Shown here: positions 17,615 through 27,223 of the stretch, piece by piece
Layout: each line of letters starts with the position of its first letter
Numbering within the stretch: the stretch's first letter is position 1
DNA from: Anaerocolumna sp. AGMB13025
GTDB lineage: Bacteria; Bacillota; Clostridia; Lachnospirales; Lachnospiraceae
DNA length: 64,000 nucleotides
Direction of reading: 5' to 3'
Assembly: GCF_029689925.1 (NCBI RefSeq)
Contig: NZ_CP121445.1
Span: 799,001-863,000 of the forward strand
Program-made: the position numbers and the translations under genes
The notes under the pieces: model-generated
What the model was told of the DNA's origin: nothing
Databases searched by the model: none
Seen by the model: only the letters and a program-made list of their open reading frames with translations

Positions 17615-18613
17615 ATGGCTGGATGGGAGCTGAAAAATGGTTCAATAACTGAATATAGCGTTAATGAAGACGGAATCTGGTCCTTGTTTAACTATGTATT
17701 CTCTGATTCGAGCAGAAAACGAAATACTTATAAATTTGGACTGGTTAAGTCACTGCTTGATAATGTATTCAACGGACAAAATACAGAGACAGGTATCAAG
17801 TATACTTATGAAGAATTATTTTCGAGATTTCCTGAGAATTATTGGAACTTGGTCATTAAATATGGTCTCAAAAAAATGAGAAAAGATGGAAAGTCCATTT
17901 ATTCCAAAGTTGAAACTATATTGATGACAGCAGTTGCCGAGAATCCTACATTGGCACTGTTGGAATTTGAAATTATAGATGAAAGTACAAAATCTTCAAT
18001 TATCAAAAAAGTGACAGCAGAGTGTAAAAAGTTTGTTGTTGGTGCCCTGTATGATGATTTTGACGGAATCTTATATTCATTTGACTTAAAGGATGATGGA
18101 ATAACCCTTAACTACTGTGTATATGAATTTATGTTAAAATATAAGGCAGAGCTGGAACGATTGAATTATTATTCATGGGCTCGTTTCATGGAACAGATAA
18201 ATGATGATAATGCCTTGATAAGAGTTATCGATAAGCTTGAACTTTCAACACCAAGAAGAGAAAATCTTTCTGTATATCGAGAAATCCTTAGACGAGAATT
18301 TGAAGAAGATATTTGTTTTTATTGTGGTAAGAAATTACAGAAGAACATGCATGTGGATCATTTTATTCCATGGTCATTCGTTAAAGATGATAAGATATGG
18401 AACTTTGTCTTATCTTGTCCAACGTGCAATGTTAAAAAAAATAATCGAGTTCCTAGCCAGGATTATCTTAATAGATTAGAAGATAGAAATAGAAAGATAC
18501 AATTATTGCAAAATACTGTTATTCAAACGGAATTTAACAGATACACGGACAATTTGCTAAAGAGAATGTGGCATTATGCTAAGCTTAGTGGGATAAAGGA
18601 GTATGTGAAATAA
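17615..18613 (+). CDS. HNH endonuclease at the end of the dpt-dnd operon
   Basis: This is a 332-residue protein with a zinc-bound HNH fold near residues 233-285: CFYCGKKLQ, then HVDHFIPWSF, then CPTCNVKKNNR. The two CxxC pairs frame the catalytic His-Asp-His set. The N-terminal 220 residues (YKFGLVKSLLDNVFNG...) are helical and unassigned. AAGGAG stands before ATG 17615, 9 bases after dndA, and a strong terminator follows, so it belongs to the operon. It may cut foreign DNA together with DptFGH or in response to sulfur marks; that role is inference. Confidence 0.85.
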   Translation: MAGWELKNGSITEYSVNEDGIWSLFNYVFSDSSRKRNTYKFGLVKSLLDNVFNGQNTETGIKYTYEELFSRFPENYWNLVIKYGLKKMRKDGKSIYSKVETILMTAVAENPTLALLEFEIIDESTKSSIIKKVTAECKKFVVGALYDDFDGILYSFDLKDDGITLNYCVYEFMLKYKAELERLNYYSWARFMEQINDDNALIRVIDKLELSTPRRENLSVYREILRREFEEDICFYCGKKLQKNMHVDHFIPWSFVKDDKIWNFVLSCPTCNVKKNNRVPSQDYLNRLEDRNRKIQLLQNTVIQTEFNRYTDNLLKRMWHYAKLSGIKEYVK

Positions 18614-18632
18614 ATTGATTGAATAGTAGTTT

Positions 18633-18672
18633 AGGTTGTAATCTGAAAAGAACAGATTACAACCTTTTTTTT
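18633..18672 (+). terminator. Rho-independent terminator of the dpt-dnd operon
   Basis: A perfect 13-bp stem (AGGTTGTAATCTG / CAGATTACAACCT) with a 7-base loop is followed by eight T residues. Confidence 0.92.
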
Positions 18673-18803
18673 ATTACTCATTTCAATTATTGTTGTTTTT
18701 TGGTATAATTAGACTTATTGTGAATGTCATTACTTTGCAATATACAAATTGTTAATGAGACGACATAGCAAATAGATACTAACAGAAGAGGAGAACTGTA
18801 TCA

Positions 18804-21152
18804 ATGAGTAACCTTAGTGCAATAAAAAATGTTCAAGATATTATTTCATTGAAAGAAACAACGGTATATGAAATTGTGGGAAATCGTACTAGACCTTTTC
18901 CTCTCGAGAAAAGTCGTGTTTATATTATTCCTGGATATCAGCGGAAAATTCGTTGGTCTTCAGAAAATGTTCAAATTTTAATAGATGATCTTCAAAATGG
19001 GAAGAAGTTTTTGGGAACAATTACTTTAAGTACATCATGGGAAGGAAAATTTGAAATTATAGATGGGCAGCAGAGAATAACAGTTATAACTATGTTAGTT
19101 ACTTATTTGAAAATAGTGGTTCCAAACAAAAAGAATATAGACGGTTTGTGTAAAATTGATAATCAATCATTTGAAAAGTTTAATGAATTACTAGATTATG
19201 GATTTGATTATTCGCGTGTTGAGAATGAAAATAAACCATTATATGATGCATTATTGAAAAGTGATGTATTAGATCAAAAAAAAGATTTTAAAGAAATTTG
19301 GAAAAGCATTGTTGAAAGAGTGGATTTGCTTTCAGAACCGGATCAAGAAAAGCTTTATTCAGCGTTACTTGAGAGTGATATAAACATAATAATTAATAAT
19401 TCACAACAAACAGATTCAGGACGTAAATTTTGTGTGGACTATTTTATAGATGTAAATAATAAGGGTGTTCATTTAGATGAGTTGGATATAATAAGAGCTT
19501 ATGCATTTAAAGAAGATTTTGATGAAATGACAGGGAAATGGGTTGATATTCAAAATAAATGTATACAGTTAGAGAAGAAAGTTAAGTATACAAGAGAAGT
19601 TCTTTACTTTCAGTATTTTATATGTAATGTCAATAAGGAAATTGGATATAAGCTAACAAAATTAGGTGAGGATTATAAAACTCGAGAAAATATTAATCTT
19701 AACGATAAAAGATATGATTCTGGTACGTTCGTATGGAATTTATTTGCGAACGAAAAATTTTATTCTAAGATGCTACGAGATCTCAATGATTATTTGGATT
19801 TCTTGTTGTTAGTTGTTAATCAGGAAACAGGAGGAAGCGACGAGTTCAAAAAATTGTTTTATACAGAAAAAGGAGAACTTTCTGATGAAACTAGAATTCT
19901 GAATACTCATACTGTTATTAATTCAATTATTAGAAATGATGATTTGGTTCCTAAAATGATGGTGATGAAATATTATTTAGAAGTATTGGAACCAGAATTT
20001 GTTAATAGAAATAATTATAAAATAATACATAATATTAATGCAATTGCATGCGTTTTCACAATGAGCATAAGAGGGAAGGGATCGGAACAAATTGCTGGTC
20101 GATTGTTACAAGAAAAATGGGAAGACGCAATAAGAAAATACAGTTACAAATATGTTTCGGATACTATAAGCACAATTGGGTTTGATAAAGTAGCTCAAAT
20201 AAACAAGTCATATACTGTTGAAAGTGGTCAATATATGGCGAGGCGATATTTTAGCATGTATGATGCATATTCATGGGATAGTGGAAATATTAGTCCGGAT
20301 GAGGATGTATTTAAGAATGCAAATATCACAACTGGTGATAAGAACATAGAGCATTTTATTGTAAATAGAAAATTTGAATATGCCTTATATTTAAATGATG
20401 GCAAAACACTTGATATTGAAATCAAGATTCCTAGAAAATATCGAAAATACATTGCGACGATTGCTAATTACCTAATTTTAAATAGTACTTTTAATACTGA
20501 AATAGCTAATCGACCTGTATATGAGAAAATAGAAATGCTTGATAAAAAAATCGAAGAGTTTGGTATTGATATAGTTATTCCAAATACAAGAAGTCAATTG
20601 CACTACTTGGTAATACGAAAGATAATGCATAATGAAAGTGCCTATCCGGTAAAACAAATCAATGAAGCAAAGAATAAGATTGAAAAAAAGAAGGTGTTGC
20701 AGGAGTATTATAAGAAATATTTTGAAGATGAATATCAAAAATTAGTAAGTACTTTGAGTCGTAAAGAGCTTGTAATTGCTACAAAACTGGAGTATGATCT
20801 TTTGAAGTCGGGATTTGTTAAAGATGAAGATAGTTTCTCTTATGAGTCAGATACTAATTTTTCAAATGTGAAGGCAAATATCAATGTAAAAAACAAACGG
20901 TTAATTATGTCTGCAGAATTATATAATCCTTTTTATGGTGAAGAGAATGGAAGTGATGATTATCTAGAGCTAATAGATAGTGTGACAGAAGAATTTAAAA
21001 GATATTATAAAGATGAGCCTTGTATTCGTTCTAGTGATGAATATGGTGGAAGTGATGATGTAAGTTATACATTTACATATGATTTTGAACCAAAAGTCGA
21101 ACATGCAAATATATTCTTATCAAAGTTGCAAGAAATATCAGAGAAAATTTAA
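18804..21152 (+). CDS. DUF262 (GmrS/ParB-like) domain protein
   Basis: This is a 782-residue protein. Residues about 50-100 show the DUF262 pattern: YIIPGYQRKIRWS, FLGTITLS, then IIDGQQRITVITML. DUF262 is the nucleotide-binding ParB-like half of GmrSD-type modified-DNA nucleases and of SspE, the sensor nuclease of Ssp phosphorothioate systems. I do not see the usual DUF1524 HNH half in the C-terminus, which is charged and helical instead. GAGGAG precedes ATG 18804. It stands alone after the dnd terminator, and an HNH fragment lies about 140 bp downstream. A defence role linked to sulfur marks is inference. Confidence 0.7.
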   Translation: MSNLSAIKNVQDIISLKETTVYEIVGNRTRPFPLEKSRVYIIPGYQRKIRWSSENVQILIDDLQNGKKFLGTITLSTSWEGKFEIIDGQQRITVITMLVTYLKIVVPNKKNIDGLCKIDNQSFEKFNELLDYGFDYSRVENENKPLYDALLKSDVLDQKKDFKEIWKSIVERVDLLSEPDQEKLYSALLESDINIIINNSQQTDSGRKFCVDYFIDVNNKGVHLDELDIIRAYAFKEDFDEMTGKWVDIQNKCIQLEKKVKYTREVLYFQYFICNVNKEIGYKLTKLGEDYKTRENINLNDKRYDSGTFVWNLFANEKFYSKMLRDLNDYLDFLLLVVNQETGGSDEFKKLFYTEKGELSDETRILNTHTVINSIIRNDDLVPKMMVMKYYLEVLEPEFVNRNNYKIIHNINAIACVFTMSIRGKGSEQIAGRLLQEKWEDAIRKYSYKYVSDTISTIGFDKVAQINKSYTVESGQYMARRYFSMYDAYSWDSGNISPDEDVFKNANITTGDKNIEHFIVNRKFEYALYLNDGKTLDIEIKIPRKYRKYIATIANYLILNSTFNTEIANRPVYEKIEMLDKKIEEFGIDIVIPNTRSQLHYLVIRKIMHNESAYPVKQINEAKNKIEKKKVLQEYYKKYFEDEYQKLVSTLSRKELVIATKLEYDLLKSGFVKDEDSFSYESDTNFSNVKANINVKNKRLIMSAELYNPFYGEENGSDDYLELIDSVTEEFKRYYKDEPCIRSSDEYGGSDDVSYTFTYDFEPKVEHANIFLSKLQEISEKI

Positions 21153-21155
21153 TAT

Positions 21156-21182
21156 GTTTACAGTAGGGGCAGCTGTGTAAAC
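21156..21182 (+). terminator. Possible weak hairpin after the DUF262 gene
   Basis: GTTTACA (21156-21162) and TGTAAAC (21176-21182) form a 7-bp stem. It is followed by AGAGC-AGAAG-GCTCT. There is no clear T tract next to the stem, so termination is uncertain. Confidence 0.25.
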
Positions 21183-21293
21183 TATCCCAAGAGCAGAAGG
21201 CTCTGGTTTCTATTTCGGTAAGAATCAGGGCTTTCCTTTTTGCCTTTCAGTACGGCTGCGGGTACATGCTGTCAACATATAGGATATGGTTCT

Positions 21294-21815
21294 GGATGGC
21301 TTGAATATAACATGATAATTTATTTGCAGCGTAAAAATCCCAGTGTACCAGGCATTGCAGATAAGCTATACCCACCACAGGAAAGAAAGCTGGAGAAAGT
21401 TAAGAAGTATTGGAAGTTGTTGCTTTCGCTAAAGCCAATTTATGATATTTACGGGCATGAACTATTGACTTCACAAGATATTTCAATTGATCATTTTGTC
21501 CCCTGGTCATATGTTGCCCATGATGAATTGTGGAATCTTCATCCTACAACAAAAAGTATTAATAGTTCTAAAAGTAATAGACTTCCTGATTGGGAAATTT
21601 ATTTTCCTCAGTTAGCTCAGGTAGAGTATTTCTCTTATGAGATGATATGGAAATATAACAAGGTACATAAAGAATTTGAAAAATGTGCAAGAGAGCATCT
21701 AAATAATGATGATGTAAGACGACGTATTTACCGAGAGGGAATAGAATATCCGGAATTTGCAGGAGAACTGGAAAATGTGTTGCATCCGGTTTACCAATCT
21801 GCAAAAAATTGTTGA
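21294..21815 (+). pseudogene. HNH endonuclease fragment, copy 1 (N-terminus missing, premature stop)
   Basis: The frame carries an HNH core: ISIDHFVPWSYVAHDELWNL, then HPTTKSINSSKSNRLP. The first codons of the open frame before 21294 (FSTAAGTCCQHIG) are unrelated to the family, so the N-terminal half is lost. Compared with copy 2 a GGA codon has become TGA at 21813, removing the last 12 residues. It is probably non-functional, or at most an isolated HNH domain. Confidence 0.7.
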
Positions 21816-21920
21816 TTTAGAAACTGGATTTATGGAGCAAGTAGTTGAGTATGAAGAATTATAATGAGTTGTTTAGAGATAAACACTGGAAATTATAGAA
21901 GTCCGGAAGTAATGCGATAA
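21294..21920 (+). repeat. Direct repeat, copy 1 (HNH 3' region)
   Basis: This is nearly identical to 25084-25711, with only scattered substitutions. It runs from GGATGGCTTGAATATAAC to GTAATGCGATAA. The two copies lie in direct orientation about 3.79 kb apart. Confidence 0.9.
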
Positions 21921-21930
21921 ATCACGGGAT

Positions 21931-22302
21931 GTGAGGGCGACAATAACAAGAAACCAAAAAAATATCGTGTTAACGATGTGTCGGTTATCTGCGTCAGTAA
22001 TTCGTACAATTGCTTTTTTACAAGGAAGTTTTATGGCTGTTTGGGCAGAAAATGGGATTATTCAGTGGTCTGTAAAATCACCAAATTGTCGGATGATATT
22101 ACCCAAACGCCAAAGCAAAGTCCCAATCAATAGTATTGCACATCAGTGTTTTGCAGAGAACATTAAGCCACCACAAAATACATATATTAAAGTGCCAAGG
22201 GATACGTGGCAAAGCGATTGCCTAAAAGAAAAAACATCGACAAGAGAAATGACAGTGTTCTTTAAAAACTATAATGCCATTCTTTCTGTTATAAAAGGCT
22301 AA
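21931..22302 (+). other. Unassigned open frame, possibly non-coding
   Basis: This 123-codon frame has no convincing ribosome site. It sits between the HNH fragment and an IS3 remnant. The product contains no motif I recognise (for example NIKPPQNTYIKVPRDTWQ). It could be a decayed gene or an accidental open frame. Confidence 0.2.
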
Positions 22303-22312
22303 GTATGGCTCT

Positions 22313-22661
22313 AACATTCGGGTTCTGACCGTCATTGATGAAGTAACGCGGGTTGCCCAAAGAAATACTGACGGATAACGGCTCTGAATTTACGAGCAAT
22401 GTTATGAATGCCTGGGCGTACGATCACAAAGTGGAGCATATATTTATCGATCCGGGGAAGCCCATGCAAAACAGTTATTATAGAAAGCTTTAATGAAAAA
22501 CTCCGTACGGAATGTCTCAACCAACATTGGTTTCACAGCCTGTCCGAGACACAGGAAATCTTTGAAAATTGACCGCTGGAATATAACCGAGTTAGGCCCA
22601 TTCCTCCCTTGACAACCTGACACCGGAAGAATATGCGTTGAAACATTCAAGCAATTACTAA
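22313..22661 (+). pseudogene. IS3-family transposase (OrfB, rve integrase core) remnant
   Basis: Pieces of the DDE integrase core are readable across frameshifts: RVLTVIDEVTR, LTDNGSEFTSNVMNAWA, HIFIDPGKPMQN, then FNEKLRTECLNQHWF and the tail TPEEYALK. Only the C-terminal third remains and the frame is broken near 22470, 22490 and 22573. It cannot make an active enzyme. Confidence 0.85.
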
Positions 22662-22694
22662 CATTCCCTGTATACGAAAACAGGGAGCAGGTCA
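22313..22694 (+). mobile_element. 3' part of a decayed IS3-family insertion sequence
   Basis: The transposase remnant is followed by CCCTGTATACGAAAACAGGG and GAGCAGGTCA, which looks like the right terminal inverted repeat of an IS3-group element ending in TCA. I found no matching left end nearby, so the 5' part has been lost. Confidence 0.65.
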
Positions 22695-23195
22695 CTTTGC
22701 CCATCTTTGTAACAGTAAATATAAGGCATTGTTAACATTTGAAAACGTTTTGCTTGCAACTGTGTGTTTGTGATAATTAGTCCAGCCTCGTAGAACAACT
22801 ATTGCTACTGAAGTCTGGTTTTTTAAAGAAAATAATAGAAAACTTGATTGTCGGTTGAGTTACACTATACAGAAACAATCCTTACTTCAAGTTTGAAATT
22901 TATGAAGTACGATTGTTAATAAAGAAGAGTTGACAAAACTTAAGTATTATTGAGTGCTGTTCTTGGGAAAAAACTATTCTAGTACATCTATACTATTCTT
23001 GGAAGTATACCGCTATATAAAGAGGAATATCAAGATATAAAGCACATTATGTTGTGCTGGCGCGTGGGTTTGCAGTATTGTGAAAGAATAATTTTCATTT
23101 GACTGAAAAATGTGGTCGAAAAATGCTAACACATTTCGTTGACGAGAATGGTTAGAATGTGTTAGAATGTGTGTTAGGAAAAAGGAGGTCTGAAT

Positions 23196-24485
23196 ATGAG
23201 GTTTATAGAAGGATTAAATCTGGAATTAAAGCGACAGGTGGTCGATGATATCCGTAAAACAGTAATAGCCTTTGCCAATACAGATGGAGGAATTGTTTAT
23301 GTTGGGATTGAAGATTCTGGAGAGATCGTTGGAATAGAGAATACAGATAATGAAATTTTAAAATTATCCAATATGATACGTGATTCAGTTAAACCGGATA
23401 TTACTCTGTTTACTTCATACGAGACAGGAGAGTTGGAGAATAAGAAAATTATTAAAATTATAGTACAAAGAGGGACAGAGAGTCCCTATTATCTGATAGG
23501 AAAAGGGTTGCGTCCTGAAGGCGTATTTGTTCGCCAGGGCGCTTCCACGGTACCGGCATCGGAAAGTGCAATTCGAAAAATGATTAAGGAGACAGATGGG
23601 GACAGCTATGAGGATATGCGTTCTTTAAATCAAGAAATCACCTTCGAAGCTGCTCAAAGGGAATTCTCTTCTCGAAAGGTTCCTTTTGGCACGGCACAAT
23701 ACAAAACACTGAAACTTGTTAATGCAGATGGAATCTATACAAACCTTGCTTATCTGCTTTCCGATCAGTGTGTGCATACCGTCAAGGCAGCCGTATTTGA
23801 AGGAACTGACAAATCGGTATTTAAGGATCGGCATGAATTCAATGGTTCACTGTTACAGCAGCTGAACGAGGTATACGAATACATTTCCAAGTATAACCGC
23901 ACTCGGGCGGAATTTGCCGGGCTTCACCGGATAGACAAGAGGGATTATCCGGAAGATGCATTAAGAGAAGCGTTGCTGAATTCTTTAGTCCACCGGGATT
24001 ATTCTTATAGTGCGAGCACATTGATTAGCATATTTGATGATAGAATCGAATTTATATCGGTGGGTGGGCTGGTCAGAGGTATTTCGGCTGATGATATTAT
24101 GCTTGGTGTTTCTATAACTCGCAATGAAAATCTTGCACACATTTTCTATCGGCTTACACTGATAGAGGCATATGGAACGGGAATCCCAAAGATTTTAAAA
24201 AGCTATCAGAGTTTTCCACTACAGCCTAAGTTTGAAATCTCTGAAAATGCCTTTAAAATTACACTCCCTAATAAAAATATATTGCAAGAAAGAGGTTTAT
24301 TGTCTGAGCAGGAACAGGCTGTAATTGGGCTGGTTGAGAACAAAACAGAAGTCACACGAAAAGATGTGGAGGAGCTTTTGAAAGTATCTCAAACAATGTC
24401 TGGTCGTATATTAAAAAAACTAGTAGAGCAAGGGGCTCTTATACCAGTTGGAAACAGTAAAAACAGAAAGTATATGTTGAAATAA
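23196..24485 (+). CDS. AlbA_2 / Schlafen-type ATP-binding transcriptional regulator-like protein
   Basis: This is a 429-residue protein of the widespread family with an N-terminal AlbA_2 (Schlafen) domain (LELKRQVVDDIRKTVIAFAN, then GGIVYVGIEDSGEIVG), a C-terminal HATPase-like segment (ALREALLNSLVHRDYSY, then AYGTGIPKI) and a winged-helix tail (VTRKDVEELLKVSQTMSG). AAAGGAGG lies 8 bases before ATG 23196. The region just upstream has the repeated words GTTAGAATGTGTTAGAATGTG, a possible operator. Members occur in defence islands and on mobile elements, but the role is not settled. The gene lies between the two HNH repeat copies. Confidence 0.8.
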   Translation: MRFIEGLNLELKRQVVDDIRKTVIAFANTDGGIVYVGIEDSGEIVGIENTDNEILKLSNMIRDSVKPDITLFTSYETGELENKKIIKIIVQRGTESPYYLIGKGLRPEGVFVRQGASTVPASESAIRKMIKETDGDSYEDMRSLNQEITFEAAQREFSSRKVPFGTAQYKTLKLVNADGIYTNLAYLLSDQCVHTVKAAVFEGTDKSVFKDRHEFNGSLLQQLNEVYEYISKYNRTRAEFAGLHRIDKRDYPEDALREALLNSLVHRDYSYSASTLISIFDDRIEFISVGGLVRGISADDIMLGVSITRNENLAHIFYRLTLIEAYGTGIPKILKSYQSFPLQPKFEISENAFKITLPNKNILQERGLLSEQEQAVIGLVENKTEVTRKDVEELLKVSQTMSGRILKKLVEQGALIPVGNSKNRKYMLK

Positions 24486-24623
24486 ATGCAATTAGATTAT
24501 CTTATACCTATATTTTACGCATATGGTGTTGGAATAATTGAAAAATACTATATGCAGTGATAATGTTAAACTGTATTTGATTTTTGGGCGTGATTCCTTG
24601 GAATCTATTATTTTTTGAGATAA

Positions 24624-25638
24624 TACAGGGACAAAACTCGCATTTCACACGTCGATTCTTTTTTTGAAGAACTCATTGATGAGATGATTGCAGATGCGTG
24701 GTATATGGTAACGGAATATCATTTGAAACTTGGACCGAAGGATACGTTAGAGATATTGGTTTTATATATGCAAAAAGTCAGTGGTATAAAGTCGGCAGAG
24801 AAAAAAGATATTATACTGGATTATCTGAAGAATACGTCCGATCAAGAAATACGAAAAAGAAAAAGAACATTAACATATATAACGTTCCATATCAACTCCA
24901 GGCACCATTTATGGAACTGGTAAGAGGAGAGGTATGGAAGAAATCTGAGAGTTCATTGGTAGCAAAGATTAATCAGGAAAAAAGATTAATGTATTATTTT
25001 AGTGCTTTAAACGGGATGAATACGACAATCATAATTCAGAAAGATTGGAAAGTTATATTGTAAAAAATCAGGAGATAATCAAAGGATGGCTTGAATATAA
25101 CATGATAATTTATTTGCAGCGAAAAAATCCCAGTGTACCGGGCATTGCAGATAAGCTATACCCACCACAGGAAAGAAAGCTGGAGAAGGTTAAGAAGTAT
25201 TGGAAGTTGTTGCTTTCGCTAAAGCCAATTTATGATATTTACGGGCATGAGCTATTGACTTCACAAGATATTTCAATTGATCATTTTGTCCCTTGGTCAT
25301 ATGTTGCCCATGATGAATTGTGGAATCTTCATCCTACTACAAAAAGTATTAATAGTTCTAAAAGTAATAGGCTTCCTAATTGGGAAATTTATTTTCCAAG
25401 GTTAGCTCAGGTAGAGTATTTCTCTTATGAGATGATATGGAAATATAACAAGATACATAAAGAATTTGAAAAATGTGTAAGAGAGCATCTAAATAATGAT
25501 GATGTAAGACGACGTATTTACCGAGAAGGAATAGAATATCCGGAATTTGCAGGAGAACTGGAAAATGTGTTGCGTCCGGTTTACCAATCTGCAAAAAATT
25601 GTGGATTTAGAAACTGGATTTATGGAGCAAGTAGTTGA
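24624..25638 (+). pseudogene. HNH endonuclease gene, copy 2, broken by two frameshifts
   Basis: Three frames join into one longer protein: SFFEELIDEMIADAWYMV... RTLTY (to about 24880), then NVPYQLQAPFMELVRGE... (24885-25045), then ESYIVKNQEIIKGWLEYN... to the stop at 25638. The last part holds the HNH core (IDHFVPWSYV, then SINSSKSNRLP). The frame is closed by TAA at 24621, so a true N-terminus is also missing. The 3' part could still be translated from 25045 as a 197-residue protein, but it has no good ribosome site. Confidence 0.65.
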
Positions 25639-25711
25639 TCATTAAGAATTGTAATAATTTATTCAGAGATAAAACACTGGACATTATAGACAACTGGAAG
25701 TAATGCGATAA
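25084..25711 (+). repeat. Direct repeat, copy 2 (HNH 3' region)
   Basis: This is the partner of 21294-21920. Copy 2 keeps the reading frame to its natural end (CGFRNWIYGASS), whereas copy 1 has a stop. Recombination between the two would delete the IS3 remnant and the AlbA_2 gene. Confidence 0.9.
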
Positions 25712-25899
25712 TACTGTTCTTTCCAAAGAAAAAGATTAATCAGCACTTGAAGAGAAACCATTACAGAAAGATGCTAATCGTATGATAAATCAAACTAAAT
25801 GAGACATCCTATAACCGAAGCAGATTTTTTGGAAATATCTGTTGGGAAAGTTGAGTTATTGACAGATAAAGTAATTATAAAAAGTAGTGGAGGTAGAAA

Positions 25900-26379
25900 G
25901 TGGAAATAATAATTTTAGAAAATAGCATTAAATTGATACCAATGACATCAGAGCTATATCATAAAGAAAGAATGAATTATATAGCTGATCCAATGATGTG
26001 TGACATACCATATGTATACGACAGAGAAAATGCTCAAAAAGATTTTGATAAAAAAATTCATGATAAAAACCGAAGATGGTTTGCAATAGTGCAAAATACT
26101 AATGTAATAGGGAATGTGTATTATAAAAACATTAACTTTGAAAAGAAAACAGCAGTACTTTCAATTGCGCTAACACAAGATATTCATAAAGGAAAAGGAT
26201 ATGGTACAGTAGTAGAAAAGAAAATGTTAGAATATGGCGTAAATCAATTGGGCTTGCAAATTGTATATGCTGATACAGTTTTGAGGAATACCCGTAGTCA
26301 GCATGTTCTTGAAAAAGTAGGTTTTAAGTACATAAATGAGGACAGTGATTTTATATATTATGAATATACCAAAAATTAA
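25900..26379 (+). CDS. GNAT-family N-acetyltransferase (RimJ/RimL-like)
   Basis: This 159-residue protein has the GNAT core: a beta bulge (VLSIALTQDIHKGKGYGTVV, with the acetyl-CoA loop HKGKGYG near residue 98) and the helix NTRSQHVLEKVGF. It would transfer an acetyl group to an amine; the substrate is unknown. The start is GTG 25900, supported by GGAGGT 9 bases upstream and by the lack of a nearby in-frame ATG. It appears to be a single-gene unit. Confidence 0.85.
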   Translation: MEIIILENSIKLIPMTSELYHKERMNYIADPMMCDIPYVYDRENAQKDFDKKIHDKNRRWFAIVQNTNVIGNVYYKNINFEKKTAVLSIALTQDIHKGKGYGTVVEKKMLEYGVNQLGLQIVYADTVLRNTRSQHVLEKVGFKYINEDSDFIYYEYTKN

Positions 26380-26603
26380 TGAACTATATCTAAATGAAAA
26401 AATTAACCCTCCAGCTATAAAGGGGTGATACAATAATCAGAGGTGTTACGTAGGTTATTAATAAGAAACTGCTATGTTAAGATGAAGTTGTGCCACAAGA
26501 CAGTATCCAAGAATATTTGTCGATATTAATATAGAGTTAGTTTATCACATAGTGAGTCCTGAATGCTAGAGGATACTGAAAGAATTATAGTAACTGCTTT
26601 CTA

Positions 26604-26793
26604 AGAGATGGAAGTAGGTCTTCCGCAATCGGCATACAGGTGAAGATTGCAAAACACCCATAGGTGCTGTAGTCAAAAGCTATGGTATTGAGCGTATGAG
26701 GAAATTGAGCAGGACTGGTTATTTACCATTTACCTTGTTAAAAACAAAAACCATATATTCTATGCTGCCATCATCTGGCGGCTTTGTTTTTTT
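26604..26793 (+). ncRNA. Candidate structured RNA ending in a terminator
   Basis: Consecutive hairpins can be drawn: GGAAG/CTTCC (26610-26624), GCAATC/GATTGC (26625-26650), CACC-CATA-GGTG (26655-26666) and GTAG/CTAT (26669-26683). They are followed about 80 bases later by a terminator stem. There is no convincing gene in this 0.9-kb gap. I could not match it to a known riboswitch or small RNA. Confidence 0.3.
26764..26793 (+). terminator. Rho-independent terminator in the 26.4-27.3 kb gap
   Basis: The stem GCTGCC / GGCGGC (one G-T pair) with loop ATCATCT is followed by a T-rich run. It does not follow any clear protein gene closely, which supports an RNA transcript upstream. Confidence 0.7.
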
Positions 26794-27194
26794 GTTGCCG
26801 GTACGTATGATTTACCGCTTACTTTTCTTTTTCACGCTTCGCATTCCTGTAACTTGTATAGCTACAGGGATTTTGTGTTGCTTGGAAAATATAAATTTAA
26901 TAATAGATAGATTATTTGGTAGGTTATTGGGCATCCATTGATTGGATATCAACTTATTTTATAGCTTTTTTAAAGATTGTATATATACTAATAGTAGATA
27001 TGAGTAATATATAATCTACTACAAAAACTGATAATATAGGGTTCAGTCCTTTTCTTATTGTCGAGTTGAAACGAATCTACTGGGAGGAGAGATAAAAAAA
27101 TACTATGAATATAAGACTATAATTTTAACATAAAAACATAAAATATAAAAAAGCTTACAATTTTATTAAGAATTTGGTAAAAACTTGAAAATAA

Positions 27195-27223
27195 TTGGGA
27201 CTCAATGTAAAATAAAGTATAAT
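27195..27223 (+). promoter_or_regulatory. Sigma-A promoter of the secreted-protein gene
   Basis: TTGGGA (27195-27200) and TATAAT (27218-27223) are 17 bp apart, about 90 bp upstream of the start codon at 27312. Confidence 0.65.

Noticed and set aside
26696-26941. 81-codon plus-strand frame
   Set aside because: It runs through a strong terminator and has no ribosome site; the hydrophobic product follows from the T-rich DNA.
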